A stretch of DNA of 5,039 bases from Bifidobacterium breve (GTDB taxonomy: Bacteria > Actinomycetota > Actinomycetes > S36-B12), in contig CALPZT020000159.1 of the NCBI GenBank assembly GCA_943328365.2, positions 1 through 5,039 on the forward strand, given 5' to 3'. The position numbers and the translations under genes are program-made. The notes below the pieces were generated by a model. That model had not been told where the DNA came from and did not search any database. It was given only the letters and a program-made list of their open reading frames with translations. Of the stretch, positions 1-5,039 are shown one piece after another (positions within the stretch are counted from its first letter, which is position 1; every line of letters starts with the position of its first letter).

Positions 1-192
1 AAGGCTGCTGTCACGGGCAGCGGTCGTGCTGAGAAGGCGCAGGTTGCGGCGATGGTGACGCGCCTGCTCGGACTTGCGGCGGCTCCACGGCCGGCGGATG
101 CTGCGGATGCCGCAGCCATCGCAATCTGCCAGGTGTGGCGCGGAAGCGCGCAGCGGCGCATCAACGCAGCGATGGCGGCGGTGGCCCGGTGA
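1..192 (+). CDS. ruvC: Crossover junction endodeoxyribonuclease RuvC, 3' end only (5' end outside the window)
   Basis: RuvC is the cytoplasmic, Mg-dependent nuclease that cuts Holliday junctions symmetrically in the RuvABC pathway of homologous recombination and repair. Only the last 63 residues are present, read in frame 1 from the first base to the TGA at 190-192. The fragment opens with KAAVTGSGRAEKAQV, the conserved late part of the RNase H-like fold. It continues to PADAADAAAIAICQ, whose two aspartates (fragment residues 33 and 36) match the last two catalytic carboxylates of the family (D138 and D141 in E. coli). The family often has His where the Q of ICQ stands; this is a mild variation outside the metal site. 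The tail ends in a short Arg/Ala-rich stretch. The stop overlaps the GTG start of ruvA by 4 bp (GTGA), which fits translational coupling. Identification is firm; the first two catalytic acids lie upstream and cannot be checked. Confidence 0.95.
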   Translation, partial: KAAVTGSGRAEKAQVAAMVTRLLGLAAAPRPADAADAAAIAICQVWRGSAQRRINAAMAAVAR

Positions 193-803
193 TCGACTTC
201 CTCCGCGGAACCGTGACCTCCGTGCGCCCGGACCGCATCGTCATCGACATCGGCCCCTTGGGTCTCACCGCGATGTGCACGCCCGCCGCCGCGCTGAGCG
301 TCCGGGTGGGGGAGCGAGTCGAGCTCACGACCTCCCTCGTCATCCGCGAGGACGGCTGGACGATCTACGGATTCCTCGACTCCGACGAGCGCACCGTCTT
401 CGAGCAGGTGCAGACCGTGAGCGGCGTCGGTCCCCGGCTTGCCATGGGTTTGCTCGCAACCCTCTCCCCGGATGAATTACGCACGGCCATCGCGCGCGAT
501 GATCTTGCAACGCTCACGAAGGTTTCCGGCGTGGGGCGCAAGGGCGCGAGCCGCCTCGTGCTCGAACTCAAGGACAAGCTGGGCCCTGCGCTGGGCACCG
601 CCGGGAGTGCGCCCGCAGGGCTCGGCGGAGGCTGGCAAGCATCGGTGACTGCCGGCCTGACCTCGCTCGGTTGGTCGGCGAAGGAGGCTGAGCAGGCAGT
701 GCTTGCCGTGGCGCCCATGGCCGAGTCGTCCGAGGGCGAGCCGGGGTCCCCGGATATCGCAGCGCTGCTCAAGGCGGCACTTCGAAGCCTGGATCGCTCA
801 TGA
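189..803 (+). CDS. ruvA: Holliday junction branch migration complex subunit RuvA
   Basis: RuvA is the cytoplasmic tetramer that binds and opens four-way DNA junctions and loads the RuvB motor. I place the start at GTG 189, giving 204 residues, the normal family length (E. coli 203). It begins MIDFLRGTV, the family N-terminus. An in-frame ATG at 135 would add 18 residues lying inside ruvC and is not favoured. Domain I (about 1-63) is the OB fold and carries the acidic pin E54-D55 in IREDGWTIYGF, which matches E. coli E55-D56. Domain II has two helix-hairpin-helix motifs, VSGVGPRLA (77-85) and VSGVGRKGA (112-120), the latter followed by LVLELKDKL. After a Gly/Ala-rich flexible linker (about 132-147), domain III (about 150-204) is the RuvB-binding three-helix region. 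No strong ribosome binding site is visible (only GGCGG at 174-178). The 4-bp GTGA overlap with ruvC and the 4-bp ATGA overlap with ruvB imply coupled translation. All key elements are present. Confidence 0.97.
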   Translation: MIDFLRGTVTSVRPDRIVIDIGPLGLTAMCTPAAALSVRVGERVELTTSLVIREDGWTIYGFLDSDERTVFEQVQTVSGVGPRLAMGLLATLSPDELRTAIARDDLATLTKVSGVGRKGASRLVLELKDKLGPALGTAGSAPAGLGGGWQASVTAGLTSLGWSAKEAEQAVLAVAPMAESSEGEPGSPDIAALLKAALRSLDRS

Positions 804-1828
804 GCGAACGCGTCATCGATGCAGAGCCCGACCCCGAAGACGTTGCAGTCGAGGGAGCACTTAGGCCAACGCACCTTGACGGATTCGTGGGCCAAGAGCG
901 CGTGAAGTCGCAACTCGGGCTCGTGCTCGAAGCGGCTCGTCGACGAGGCCGGGCGGCCGATCACGTGCTCATCAGCGGCCCGCCCGGGCTCGGGAAGACG
1001 ACCCTCGCGTTCATCATCGCTGCTGAGCTTGAGGCGCCACTTCGCATCACCTCCGGCCCGGCGCTCCAGCATGCCGGCGATATTGCAGCAGTGCTGTCGA
1101 GCCTGCAGCCGGGCGAGGTGCTCTTCCTCGACGAGATCCACCGCACGGCGCGCCCGGCGGAGGAGATGCTCTATCTCGCGATGGAGGATTTCCGGGTCGA
1201 TGTCGTCGTGGGCAAGGGCGCGGGAGCAACGGCAATCCCGCTGGAGATTGCCCCGTTCACCCTCGTGGGTGCCACGACCCGAGCCGGCCTGCTGCCCAGC
1301 CCGCTCCGTGATCGATTCGGGTTCACCGCACACCTGGACTTCTACGATCCAGCGGATCTCGAGATCATCCTGCAGCGCTCAGCGGGCCTTCTCGGTGTCG
1401 ATCTCCGGGCGGCCGGCGCTGCCGAGATCGCCGGCAGATGCCGCGGGACGCCCCGCATCGCCAACCGCCTGCTCCGGCGGGTTCGAGACTGGGCCCAGGT
1501 GCACGGCGACGGCATCGTCGACAAGTCGTCGGCGTCCGCAGCCCTCGAGCTCTACGAGGTCGATGCACTCGGCATGGATCGAATCGACCGCGCCGTCCTC
1601 GACGTGCTCGTCCGGCGGTTCGGCGGCGGACCGGTGGGCCTGTCCACGCTTGCCGTTGCGGTGGGCGAGGAGCCCGAGACCGTCGAGACGGTGGCCGAGC
1701 CCTTTCTCGTCAGGCTCGGCATGATCATTCGAACCCCGAGGGGTCGAGTGGCGACTCCGGCCGCCTGGCAGCACGTCGGGCTCGCGCCGGTGCTGCCTGC
1801 GCAATCAATGCTCGACCTCGGCGACTAG
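800..1828 (+). CDS. ruvB: Holliday junction branch migration ATPase RuvB
   Basis: RuvB is the AAA+ hexameric motor that pumps DNA through the RuvA-bound junction using ATP. At 342 residues it is full length (E. coli 336). In order: the N-terminal RPTHLDGFVGQ (22-32); Walker A GPPGLGKT (60-67); Walker B with DEIH (111-114); the RuvB-specific beta-hairpin segment around AMEDFRVDVVVGKGAGAT (127-144), which contacts RuvA; sensor 1 GATTRAG (157-163); the arginine finger in SPLRDRFG (R170); sensor 2 in GTPRIANRLL (R219); and a C-terminal winged-helix DNA-binding domain ending with RTPRGR (311-316). Every catalytic landmark is intact, so an active ATPase is expected. The ATG start overlaps the ruvA stop (ATGA). 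Only a weak GGA at 791-793 precedes it, so translation probably depends on ribosomes finishing ruvA. The gene ends in TAG, 31 bp before yajC, with no hairpin terminator after it. Confidence 0.98.
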   Translation: MSERVIDAEPDPEDVAVEGALRPTHLDGFVGQERVKSQLGLVLEAARRRGRAADHVLISGPPGLGKTTLAFIIAAELEAPLRITSGPALQHAGDIAAVLSSLQPGEVLFLDEIHRTARPAEEMLYLAMEDFRVDVVVGKGAGATAIPLEIAPFTLVGATTRAGLLPSPLRDRFGFTAHLDFYDPADLEIILQRSAGLLGVDLRAAGAAEIAGRCRGTPRIANRLLRRVRDWAQVHGDGIVDKSSASAALELYEVDALGMDRIDRAVLDVLVRRFGGGPVGLSTLAVAVGEEPETVETVAEPFLVRLGMIIRTPRGRVATPAAWQHVGLAPVLPAQSMLDLGD

Positions 1829-1850
1829 TGTTATCCCGTCGTCAAACCCC

Positions 1851-1855
1851 AGGAG
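1851..1855 (+). promoter_or_regulatory. Ribosome binding site of yajC
   Basis: AGGAG lies 4 bases before the GTG at 1860 in the 31-bp gap between ruvB and yajC. It supports the GTG start and shows that yajC has its own initiation site rather than being coupled to ruvB. The spacing is slightly short. I see no convincing -35/-10 pair or terminator in the gap. Confidence 0.7.
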
Positions 1856-1859
1856 AATC

Positions 1860-2183
1860 GTGGACCTCGTCACCATCCTGCCGCTGTTGCTCATCGGCGT
1901 CGTGTTTTACCTGCTCGTGCTCCGGCCGCAAAAGGCACGGCAGAAGGCACAGGCTGCAATGATCGCGGCCGTTGCCCCCGGCTCGTCCGTCATGACAACG
2001 GCGGGCGTCTTCGGAACGGTCGTCGCATCCAATGCGGATGAGGTGAGCCTAGAGATCGCCCCCGGCGTGGTGATTCGGATGCTCCCGGCGGCCATTGCCA
2101 AGGTGATCCCGGTTGAGGAGCCAAACGCAGACAGCGCGGCTGTCAACCTCGAGAAGCCAGCACCTGACGAATCCGCGCAGTAA
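1860..2183 (+). CDS. yajC: Preprotein translocase subunit YajC
   Basis: YajC is a small single-pass inner-membrane protein that copurifies with SecD and SecF and associates with SecYEG; its exact role is not settled and it is usually dispensable. The product has 107 residues, a normal length. One N-terminal membrane helix (about 4-21, rich in Leu/Val/Ile) is followed at once by RPQKARQK (22-29), the diagnostic positive patch that keeps the rest in the cytoplasm. The conserved small beta domain starts at PGSSVMTTAGVFGTV (40-54), which matches the family signature around a Gly-rich turn. The last 20 or so residues are acidic and Pro-rich and probably disordered. The start is GTG 1860, backed by AGGAG at 1851-1855. 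The stop TAA (2181-2183) is itself part of the secD ribosome binding site, so the two genes are tightly linked in expression. Confidence 0.95.
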   Translation: MDLVTILPLLLIGVVFYLLVLRPQKARQKAQAAMIAAVAPGSSVMTTAGVFGTVVASNADEVSLEIAPGVVIRMLPAAIAKVIPVEEPNADSAAVNLEKPAPDESAQ

Positions 2184-2187
2184 GGAA
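2182..2187 (+). promoter_or_regulatory. Ribosome binding site of secD, embedded in the yajC stop codon
   Basis: AAGGAA overlaps the last two bases of the yajC TAA stop and sits 5 bases before the GTG start of secD at 2193. The overlap means that a ribosome terminating on yajC covers the secD initiation region, which favours reinitiation or coupling. It also fixes the choice of the GTG start. Confidence 0.7.
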
Positions 2188-2192
2188 TCCCC

Positions 2193-3908
2193 GTGGCGCC
2201 TCCAGCAACGACGAAGCCGCTCCGCGCGCTTGTCGCCCTCGCAGTCATCATGCTTGGCCTCATTGCCTGGGCGTTCTGGCCCGGCACAGATTCGACTGTT
2301 CGTCTTGGACTCGACCTTCAGGGCGGTACGCAGGTCATCCTGCTGCCGAAGCCGGTGACCGAGGGCGCGACGATCACTGACGAGCAACTGCAGCAGACGG
2401 TCACGATCATCCGGCAGCGCGTCGACGGCCTTGGTGTTGCGGAGGCGGAGGTCACGACCCAGGGAAGTGGCGCTGGCGCGGCGATCGTCGTCTCCGTCCC
2501 GGGAGCGAGCCAGGATCGCCTCGTCGACCTCGTCCAGAAGACTGCGCTGCTGGACTTCAGGCCGGTGTACACCATCTCCAATCCCGCCCCTGAAGCGGAG
2601 GCCTCTCCTTCGGCTTCCGCGTCTGCCGCGCCAAGCGGTAGTTCAGGCGCATCGCCCGCTGCGTCGCCGGCAGCGAGTGCATCCCCGTCTGCAAGCCCTG
2701 CCCCGTCAGCCAGTGCATCTGCCAGCCCGTCGGTGTCCAGCTCTGCGGTCGTGGGCACAACTGAGCATCCTCAGTCCGCGGAGAACTCCGCTGAGTTTCA
2801 GTCGCAGGTCGCGACCTTGGATTGCACGAATCCGGAGTCCTATTCGGGTGGCACGCCGGACGATCCCGCATTGTGGCTCGGCACCTGCGACCAGACCGGC
2901 GCTGTGAAGTACACCCTTGAGCCGGCGTTCATCAAGGGAACGAACGTTACCGGCGCGAGCGCCGTGCTCCCACAGGGTGGCGTGGGGTGGGTGGTGTCTC
3001 TCGAGTTCGACGGCGAGGGAGCCCAGGCCCTCGGCGATGCCTCGACGAAGCTGTCGGCGCTGCCGGATTGCGGCCAGGGGGCGAGTCCTTGCAACGCGTT
3101 CGCGATCGTGCTTGACGGAGTCGTCACCTCTGCTCCGAGATTCAATGAGCCGATCCTCGGCGGGCAAGCGCAGATTGAAGGGAACTTCACCGCTCAGGAG
3201 GCGAATGATCTCGCGAATATCCTGAAGTACGGTGCCCTGCCGGTCACGCTCGAAGCAGTCGACATCACGTCGGTGTCGCCGACGGTCGGCAGTGAGCAAT
3301 TGCGCGCCGGGCTCCTTGCAGGTCTGCTCGGTCTCGTGCTCGTCATGATCTATCTCATCGTCTACTACCGAGCGCTCGGCATCGTTGCGATGGTGTCGCT
3401 CATCCTCGCCGCTGTCATCTCGTACCTCGTGTTCGTCGTAATGAGCAAGAGCATCGGCCTCACGCTCACGCTCGCGGGTGTTGCCGGTGCGATTGTCGCC
3501 ATCGGTATCACCGCCGATTCGTTCATCGTGTACTTCGAGCGCATTCGGGATGAGATTCGCGAGGGACGGACCCTGCGACAGGCATGTGCATCCGGTTGGA
3601 TCAGGGCGAGACGCACGCTGCTCGCCGCGGACTTCGTATCGCTGCTAGCGGCCGTTGTGCTCTACCTCCTCTCGGTGGGCAGCGTCCGAGGGTTCGCCTT
3701 TGTCCTGGGCCTGACGACGGTGATCGACGTGCTCGTTGCGTTCTGGTTCACCCATCCCATCGTTGTCTTGCTCGGCCGGGCGGGCTGGATGCAGCGGGGT
3801 TCGCGCTGGACCGGGCTCGATCCAGACCGGCTCGGAGCACCGAGCGTTGCGGGGACGATCGCCCGACAAGGCCGTCGCCGCGAGCCGAAGGAGGAGCCAC
3901 AGTCATGA
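2193..3908 (+). CDS. secD: Protein translocase subunit SecD
   Basis: SecD pairs with SecF in the membrane and uses proton flow to help complete transport of proteins emerging from SecYEG. The product has 571 residues. A first membrane helix (about 11-29) precedes LGLDLQGG (38-45), the family signature at the start of the large exported P1 region. Within P1 lies an Ala/Ser/Pro/Gly linker (137-185), followed by the rest of the head domain with FAIVLDGVVTSAP. Five C-terminal helices follow (about 374-391, 396-416, 421-447, 476-495 and 500-527). The fourth transmembrane segment carries GITADSFIVYFERIRDE, the actinobacterial form of the proton-path motif; D442 matches E. coli D519 and T. thermophilus D340. 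Four cysteines (C211, C232, C293, C300) lie in the exported part and one (C465) in a cytoplasmic loop. The tail contains GLDPDRLG, typical of actinobacterial SecD. The GTG start is set by AAGGAA at 2182-2187, and the stop overlaps the secF ATG. Identification is certain. Confidence 0.97.
   Translation: MAPPATTKPLRALVALAVIMLGLIAWAFWPGTDSTVRLGLDLQGGTQVILLPKPVTEGATITDEQLQQTVTIIRQRVDGLGVAEAEVTTQGSGAGAAIVVSVPGASQDRLVDLVQKTALLDFRPVYTISNPAPEAEASPSASASAAPSGSSGASPAASPAASASPSASPAPSASASASPSVSSSAVVGTTEHPQSAENSAEFQSQVATLDCTNPESYSGGTPDDPALWLGTCDQTGAVKYTLEPAFIKGTNVTGASAVLPQGGVGWVVSLEFDGEGAQALGDASTKLSALPDCGQGASPCNAFAIVLDGVVTSAPRFNEPILGGQAQIEGNFTAQEANDLANILKYGALPVTLEAVDITSVSPTVGSEQLRAGLLAGLLGLVLVMIYLIVYYRALGIVAMVSLILAAVISYLVFVVMSKSIGLTLTLAGVAGAIVAIGITADSFIVYFERIRDEIREGRTLRQACASGWIRARRTLLAADFVSLLAAVVLYLLSVGSVRGFAFVLGLTTVIDVLVAFWFTHPIVVLLGRAGWMQRGSRWTGLDPDRLGAPSVAGTIARQGRRREPKEEPQS
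2601..2747 (+). repeat. Low-complexity Ala/Ser/Pro linker within secD
   Basis: SecD residues 137-185 consist only of Ala, Ser, Pro and Gly apart from one Val (V181), with 21 serines in 49 positions. The pattern is a loose ASP/SAS repeat. At DNA level the repeat is degenerate: CAGCSAGTGCATC occurs at 2671-2683 and again at 2707-2719, exactly 12 codons apart and in frame, while most other units have diverged. The segment is predicted to be exported, disordered and flexible. Similar linkers of varying length are known at this place in actinobacterial SecD proteins (family knowledge, not checked here). Confidence 0.85.
3889..3896 (+). promoter_or_regulatory. Ribosome binding site of secF, inside the 3' end of secD
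   Basis: AGGAGGAG within the last codons of secD gives a strong anti-SD match 8 bases before the ATG at 3905. It fixes the secF start. A much longer open frame continues upstream to 3584 only because the sequence is GC-rich. This is the strongest ribosome binding site in the window, so secF need not rely on coupling alone. Confidence 0.8.
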
Positions 3909-4969
3909 GCAAGATTTCCGGTCTCGGCCATCGTCTCTACACCGGGCAGATGTCGATCGACTTCATCGGTCGGCGAAAGACCTGGTACATCGTCTCGGCG
4001 GTGATCCTTCTGGTGTCCGTTGGGGCCCTGTTCACCCGTGGGCTCAACCTCGGCATCGAGTTCAGGGGCGGAGCGGACTTCGCGATTCCATCCGCCTCCT
4101 GCAGTATCGAACAGGCGCGCGTCGTCGCCGAGGAGGGCAGCGGAGCCCAGTCCATCGTCACCGAGACGGGCAACGGCACCATCCGGGTGCAGACCGAGGC
4201 GCTCACCCCCGCGGAGAGCTCAGTGCTTGCCGGTGACCTGGCATCGGCGTGTGGCGTGGCCAAGGACGAGATCAAGGTCCAGGTGGTCGGGCCCACGTGG
4301 GGTGCGGAGATCTCGAAGAAGGCCCTTCAGGGCTTGGTCGTGTTCCTTTTGCTCGTGACGATTTTCCTTTCGATCTACTTCGAATGGCGAATGGCGGTCG
4401 CCGCGTTGGTGGCCCTCGCTCATGACCTCGTCATCACGATCGGAATCTATGCGCTGACCGGTCTGGAGGTGACCCCTGCGACCGTCATCGGCATCCTTAC
4501 CATTCTCGGATTCTCGCTCTACGACACGGTCGTCGTCTTCGACAAGGTACGTGAGAACACTCGGGGTATCACCGGGCAGTCAATGCTCACCTACTCGGAC
4601 GCCGCAAACCTCGCGGTGAATCAGACCCTCGTCCGAAGCATCAATACGTCAGTTGTCGCGCTGCTGCCGGTCGTGTCAATTATCGTGATCGGCGCCGGGC
4701 TCCTCGGTGCAGGCACCCTTCTTGATCTCGCGGTTGCGCTCGCCGTCGGAATGGCTGCCGGGGCCTATTCATCGATCTTCATCGCGACGCCGTTCCTCGC
4801 ACAGTTGAAGAACGCCCAGCCGGAGATCAAGTCCCTCGCGGCCCGGGTCGCCGCCCGCAGGTCGCAGGCGGCACGGCAGTCAGTGACGGGCGAGCCGGCG
4901 TCGAGCGCGGCAGCGAGCGGTCGTCAGCAGCCGAAGCGACCGCCGAGGTCACGTCGAGCCAAGAGCTGA
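3905..4969 (+). CDS. secF: Protein translocase subunit SecF
   Basis: SecF is the partner of SecD in the proton-driven Sec accessory complex. From ATG 3905 it has 354 residues and six predicted membrane helices: about 27-44, 140-159, 163-185, 190-212, 248-268 and 271-292. The N-terminus LYTGQMSIDFIGRRKTWY is the usual lead-in of actinobacterial SecF. GLNLGIEFRGG (46-56) opens the exported P4 head, and VGPTWG precedes helix 2. The proton-path residues are D207 in GFSLYDTVVVFDKVREN (E. coli D213) and R244 in NQTLVRSINTS (E. coli R247). Two cysteines, C66 and C116, lie in the exported head. The cytoplasmic tail (312-354) has 11 Arg/Lys and one Glu in 43 residues, so it is strongly basic and probably disordered. 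The ATG overlaps the secD stop by 4 bp (ATGA) and has a strong upstream AGGAGGAG. No terminator follows; the next reading frame begins at once. Confidence 0.97.
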   Translation: MSKISGLGHRLYTGQMSIDFIGRRKTWYIVSAVILLVSVGALFTRGLNLGIEFRGGADFAIPSASCSIEQARVVAEEGSGAQSIVTETGNGTIRVQTEALTPAESSVLAGDLASACGVAKDEIKVQVVGPTWGAEISKKALQGLVVFLLLVTIFLSIYFEWRMAVAALVALAHDLVITIGIYALTGLEVTPATVIGILTILGFSLYDTVVVFDKVRENTRGITGQSMLTYSDAANLAVNQTLVRSINTSVVALLPVVSIIVIGAGLLGAGTLLDLAVALAVGMAAGAYSSIFIATPFLAQLKNAQPEIKSLAARVAARRSQAARQSVTGEPASSAAASGRQQPKRPPRSRRAKS

Positions 4970-4971
4970 TT

Positions 4972-4984
4972 GGTGGAACCCACC
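4972..4984 (+). other. Small hairpin over the start of the downstream gene
   Basis: GGTGG (4972-4976) and CCACC (4980-4984) can pair as a 5-bp stem with a 3-base AAC loop, extendable by a U-G and a U-A pair. The predicted GTG start at 4973 lies in the 5' arm. There is no T-run after it, so it is not a Rho-independent terminator. Any effect on initiation is inference. Confidence 0.35.
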
Positions 4985-5039
4985 GACGAGGCAAGGGTCC
5001 GGTCCTGCATCACGGTCATTGAAGACTGGCCGAAGCCGG
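4973..5039 (+). CDS. apt: Probable adenine phosphoribosyltransferase, N-terminal fragment (3' end outside the window)
   Basis: An open frame starts at GTG 4973, or at the in-frame TTG 4970 immediately after the secF stop, and runs to the window end without a stop. The 22 readable residues end in ITVIEDWPKP. This resembles the N-terminus of adenine phosphoribosyltransferase, where a short helix and an Asp-x-Pro-Lys-Pro-Gly turn precede the FKDITPLL motif; that motif would lie just outside the window. Apt makes AMP from adenine and PRPP in purine salvage. Position supports the call: secD-secF-apt-rel is the known order in many actinobacteria. No clear Shine-Dalgarno is seen (only AAGAG at 4961-4965), so translation may be coupled to secF. 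The 22 residues are too few for certainty about either family or start. Confidence 0.68.
   Translation, partial: MEPTDEARVRSCITVIEDWPKP

Noticed and set aside
135..188. ATG start for ruvA 18 codons upstream
   Set aside because: The added residues (Arg, Ala and Gly rich) are not part of the RuvA family, whose N-terminus matches exactly from GTG 189, and that start gives the usual GTGA overlap with ruvC.
365..1333. 322-codon open frame on the - strand across ruvA and ruvB
   Set aside because: It lies fully antisense to two intact, well-recognised genes. Its translation is rich in Arg, Ser and Ala with no family motif, and long antisense frames are expected in GC-rich coding DNA.
1811..1832. 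Possible promoter (CTCGAC and TAGTGT) before yajC
   Set aside because: The two boxes are only 9 bases apart and poorly matched, which is well short of the usual 16-18 base spacing.
1438..1962. 174-codon + strand frame spanning the ruvB end and yajC start
   Set aside because: It overlaps two confirmed genes in another frame, its composition is Arg-rich and low in information, and no ribosome site supports it.
2318..2758. 146-codon - strand frame with a repetitive Ala/Asp/Gly/Leu protein opposite the SecD linker
   Set aside because: It is the reverse reading of the Ala/Ser/Pro repeat; low complexity on one strand yields low complexity on the other. No start context or family resemblance.
3584..3904. 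Open frame extending secF upstream by 107 codons inside secD
   Set aside because: The extension has the Arg/Pro/Gly-rich look of out-of-frame GC-rich DNA. The secF N-terminus matches its family from ATG 3905, which has a strong ribosome site.

Overview
The window is an ordinary stretch of conserved chromosomal core genes from a high-GC Gram-positive bacterium, almost certainly an actinobacterium. A member of the Micrococcales, such as the Microbacteriaceae, is my best guess; this is inferred from protein style and gene order and was not tested. The base composition is GC-rich throughout (about two thirds by eye), GTG starts are common, and the order ruvC-ruvA-ruvB-yajC-secD-secF-(apt) is the known actinobacterial arrangement. 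All genes lie on the + strand and are packed almost without gaps.

Layout. Positions 1-192 hold the 3' end of ruvC (Holliday junction resolvase). ruvA follows at 189-803 and ruvB at 800-1828, each overlapping its predecessor by 4 bp. Together they encode the RuvABC branch-migration and resolution machine. The only real gap, 31 bp at 1829-1859, carries the ribosome binding site of yajC (1860-2183). secD (2193-3908) and secF (3905-4969) complete the Sec accessory membrane complex. Directly after the secF stop, an open frame starting at 4973 and running off the window end looks like the N-terminus of adenine phosphoribosyltransferase (apt).

How the genes work together. RuvA binds the four-way junction, RuvB drives branch migration by ATP hydrolysis and RuvC cuts the junction. 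YajC, SecD and SecF associate with the SecYEG channel and use proton flow to help pull exported proteins across the membrane. The two modules are functionally unrelated. No terminator or convincing promoter is visible between them, so co-transcription is likely.

I see no mobile element, CRISPR array, RNA gene or undescribed system. The points most worth a second look are a 49-residue Ala/Ser/Pro linker in the exported part of SecD, written with every synonymous Ser, Ala and Pro codon, and the paired exported cysteines in SecD and SecF.
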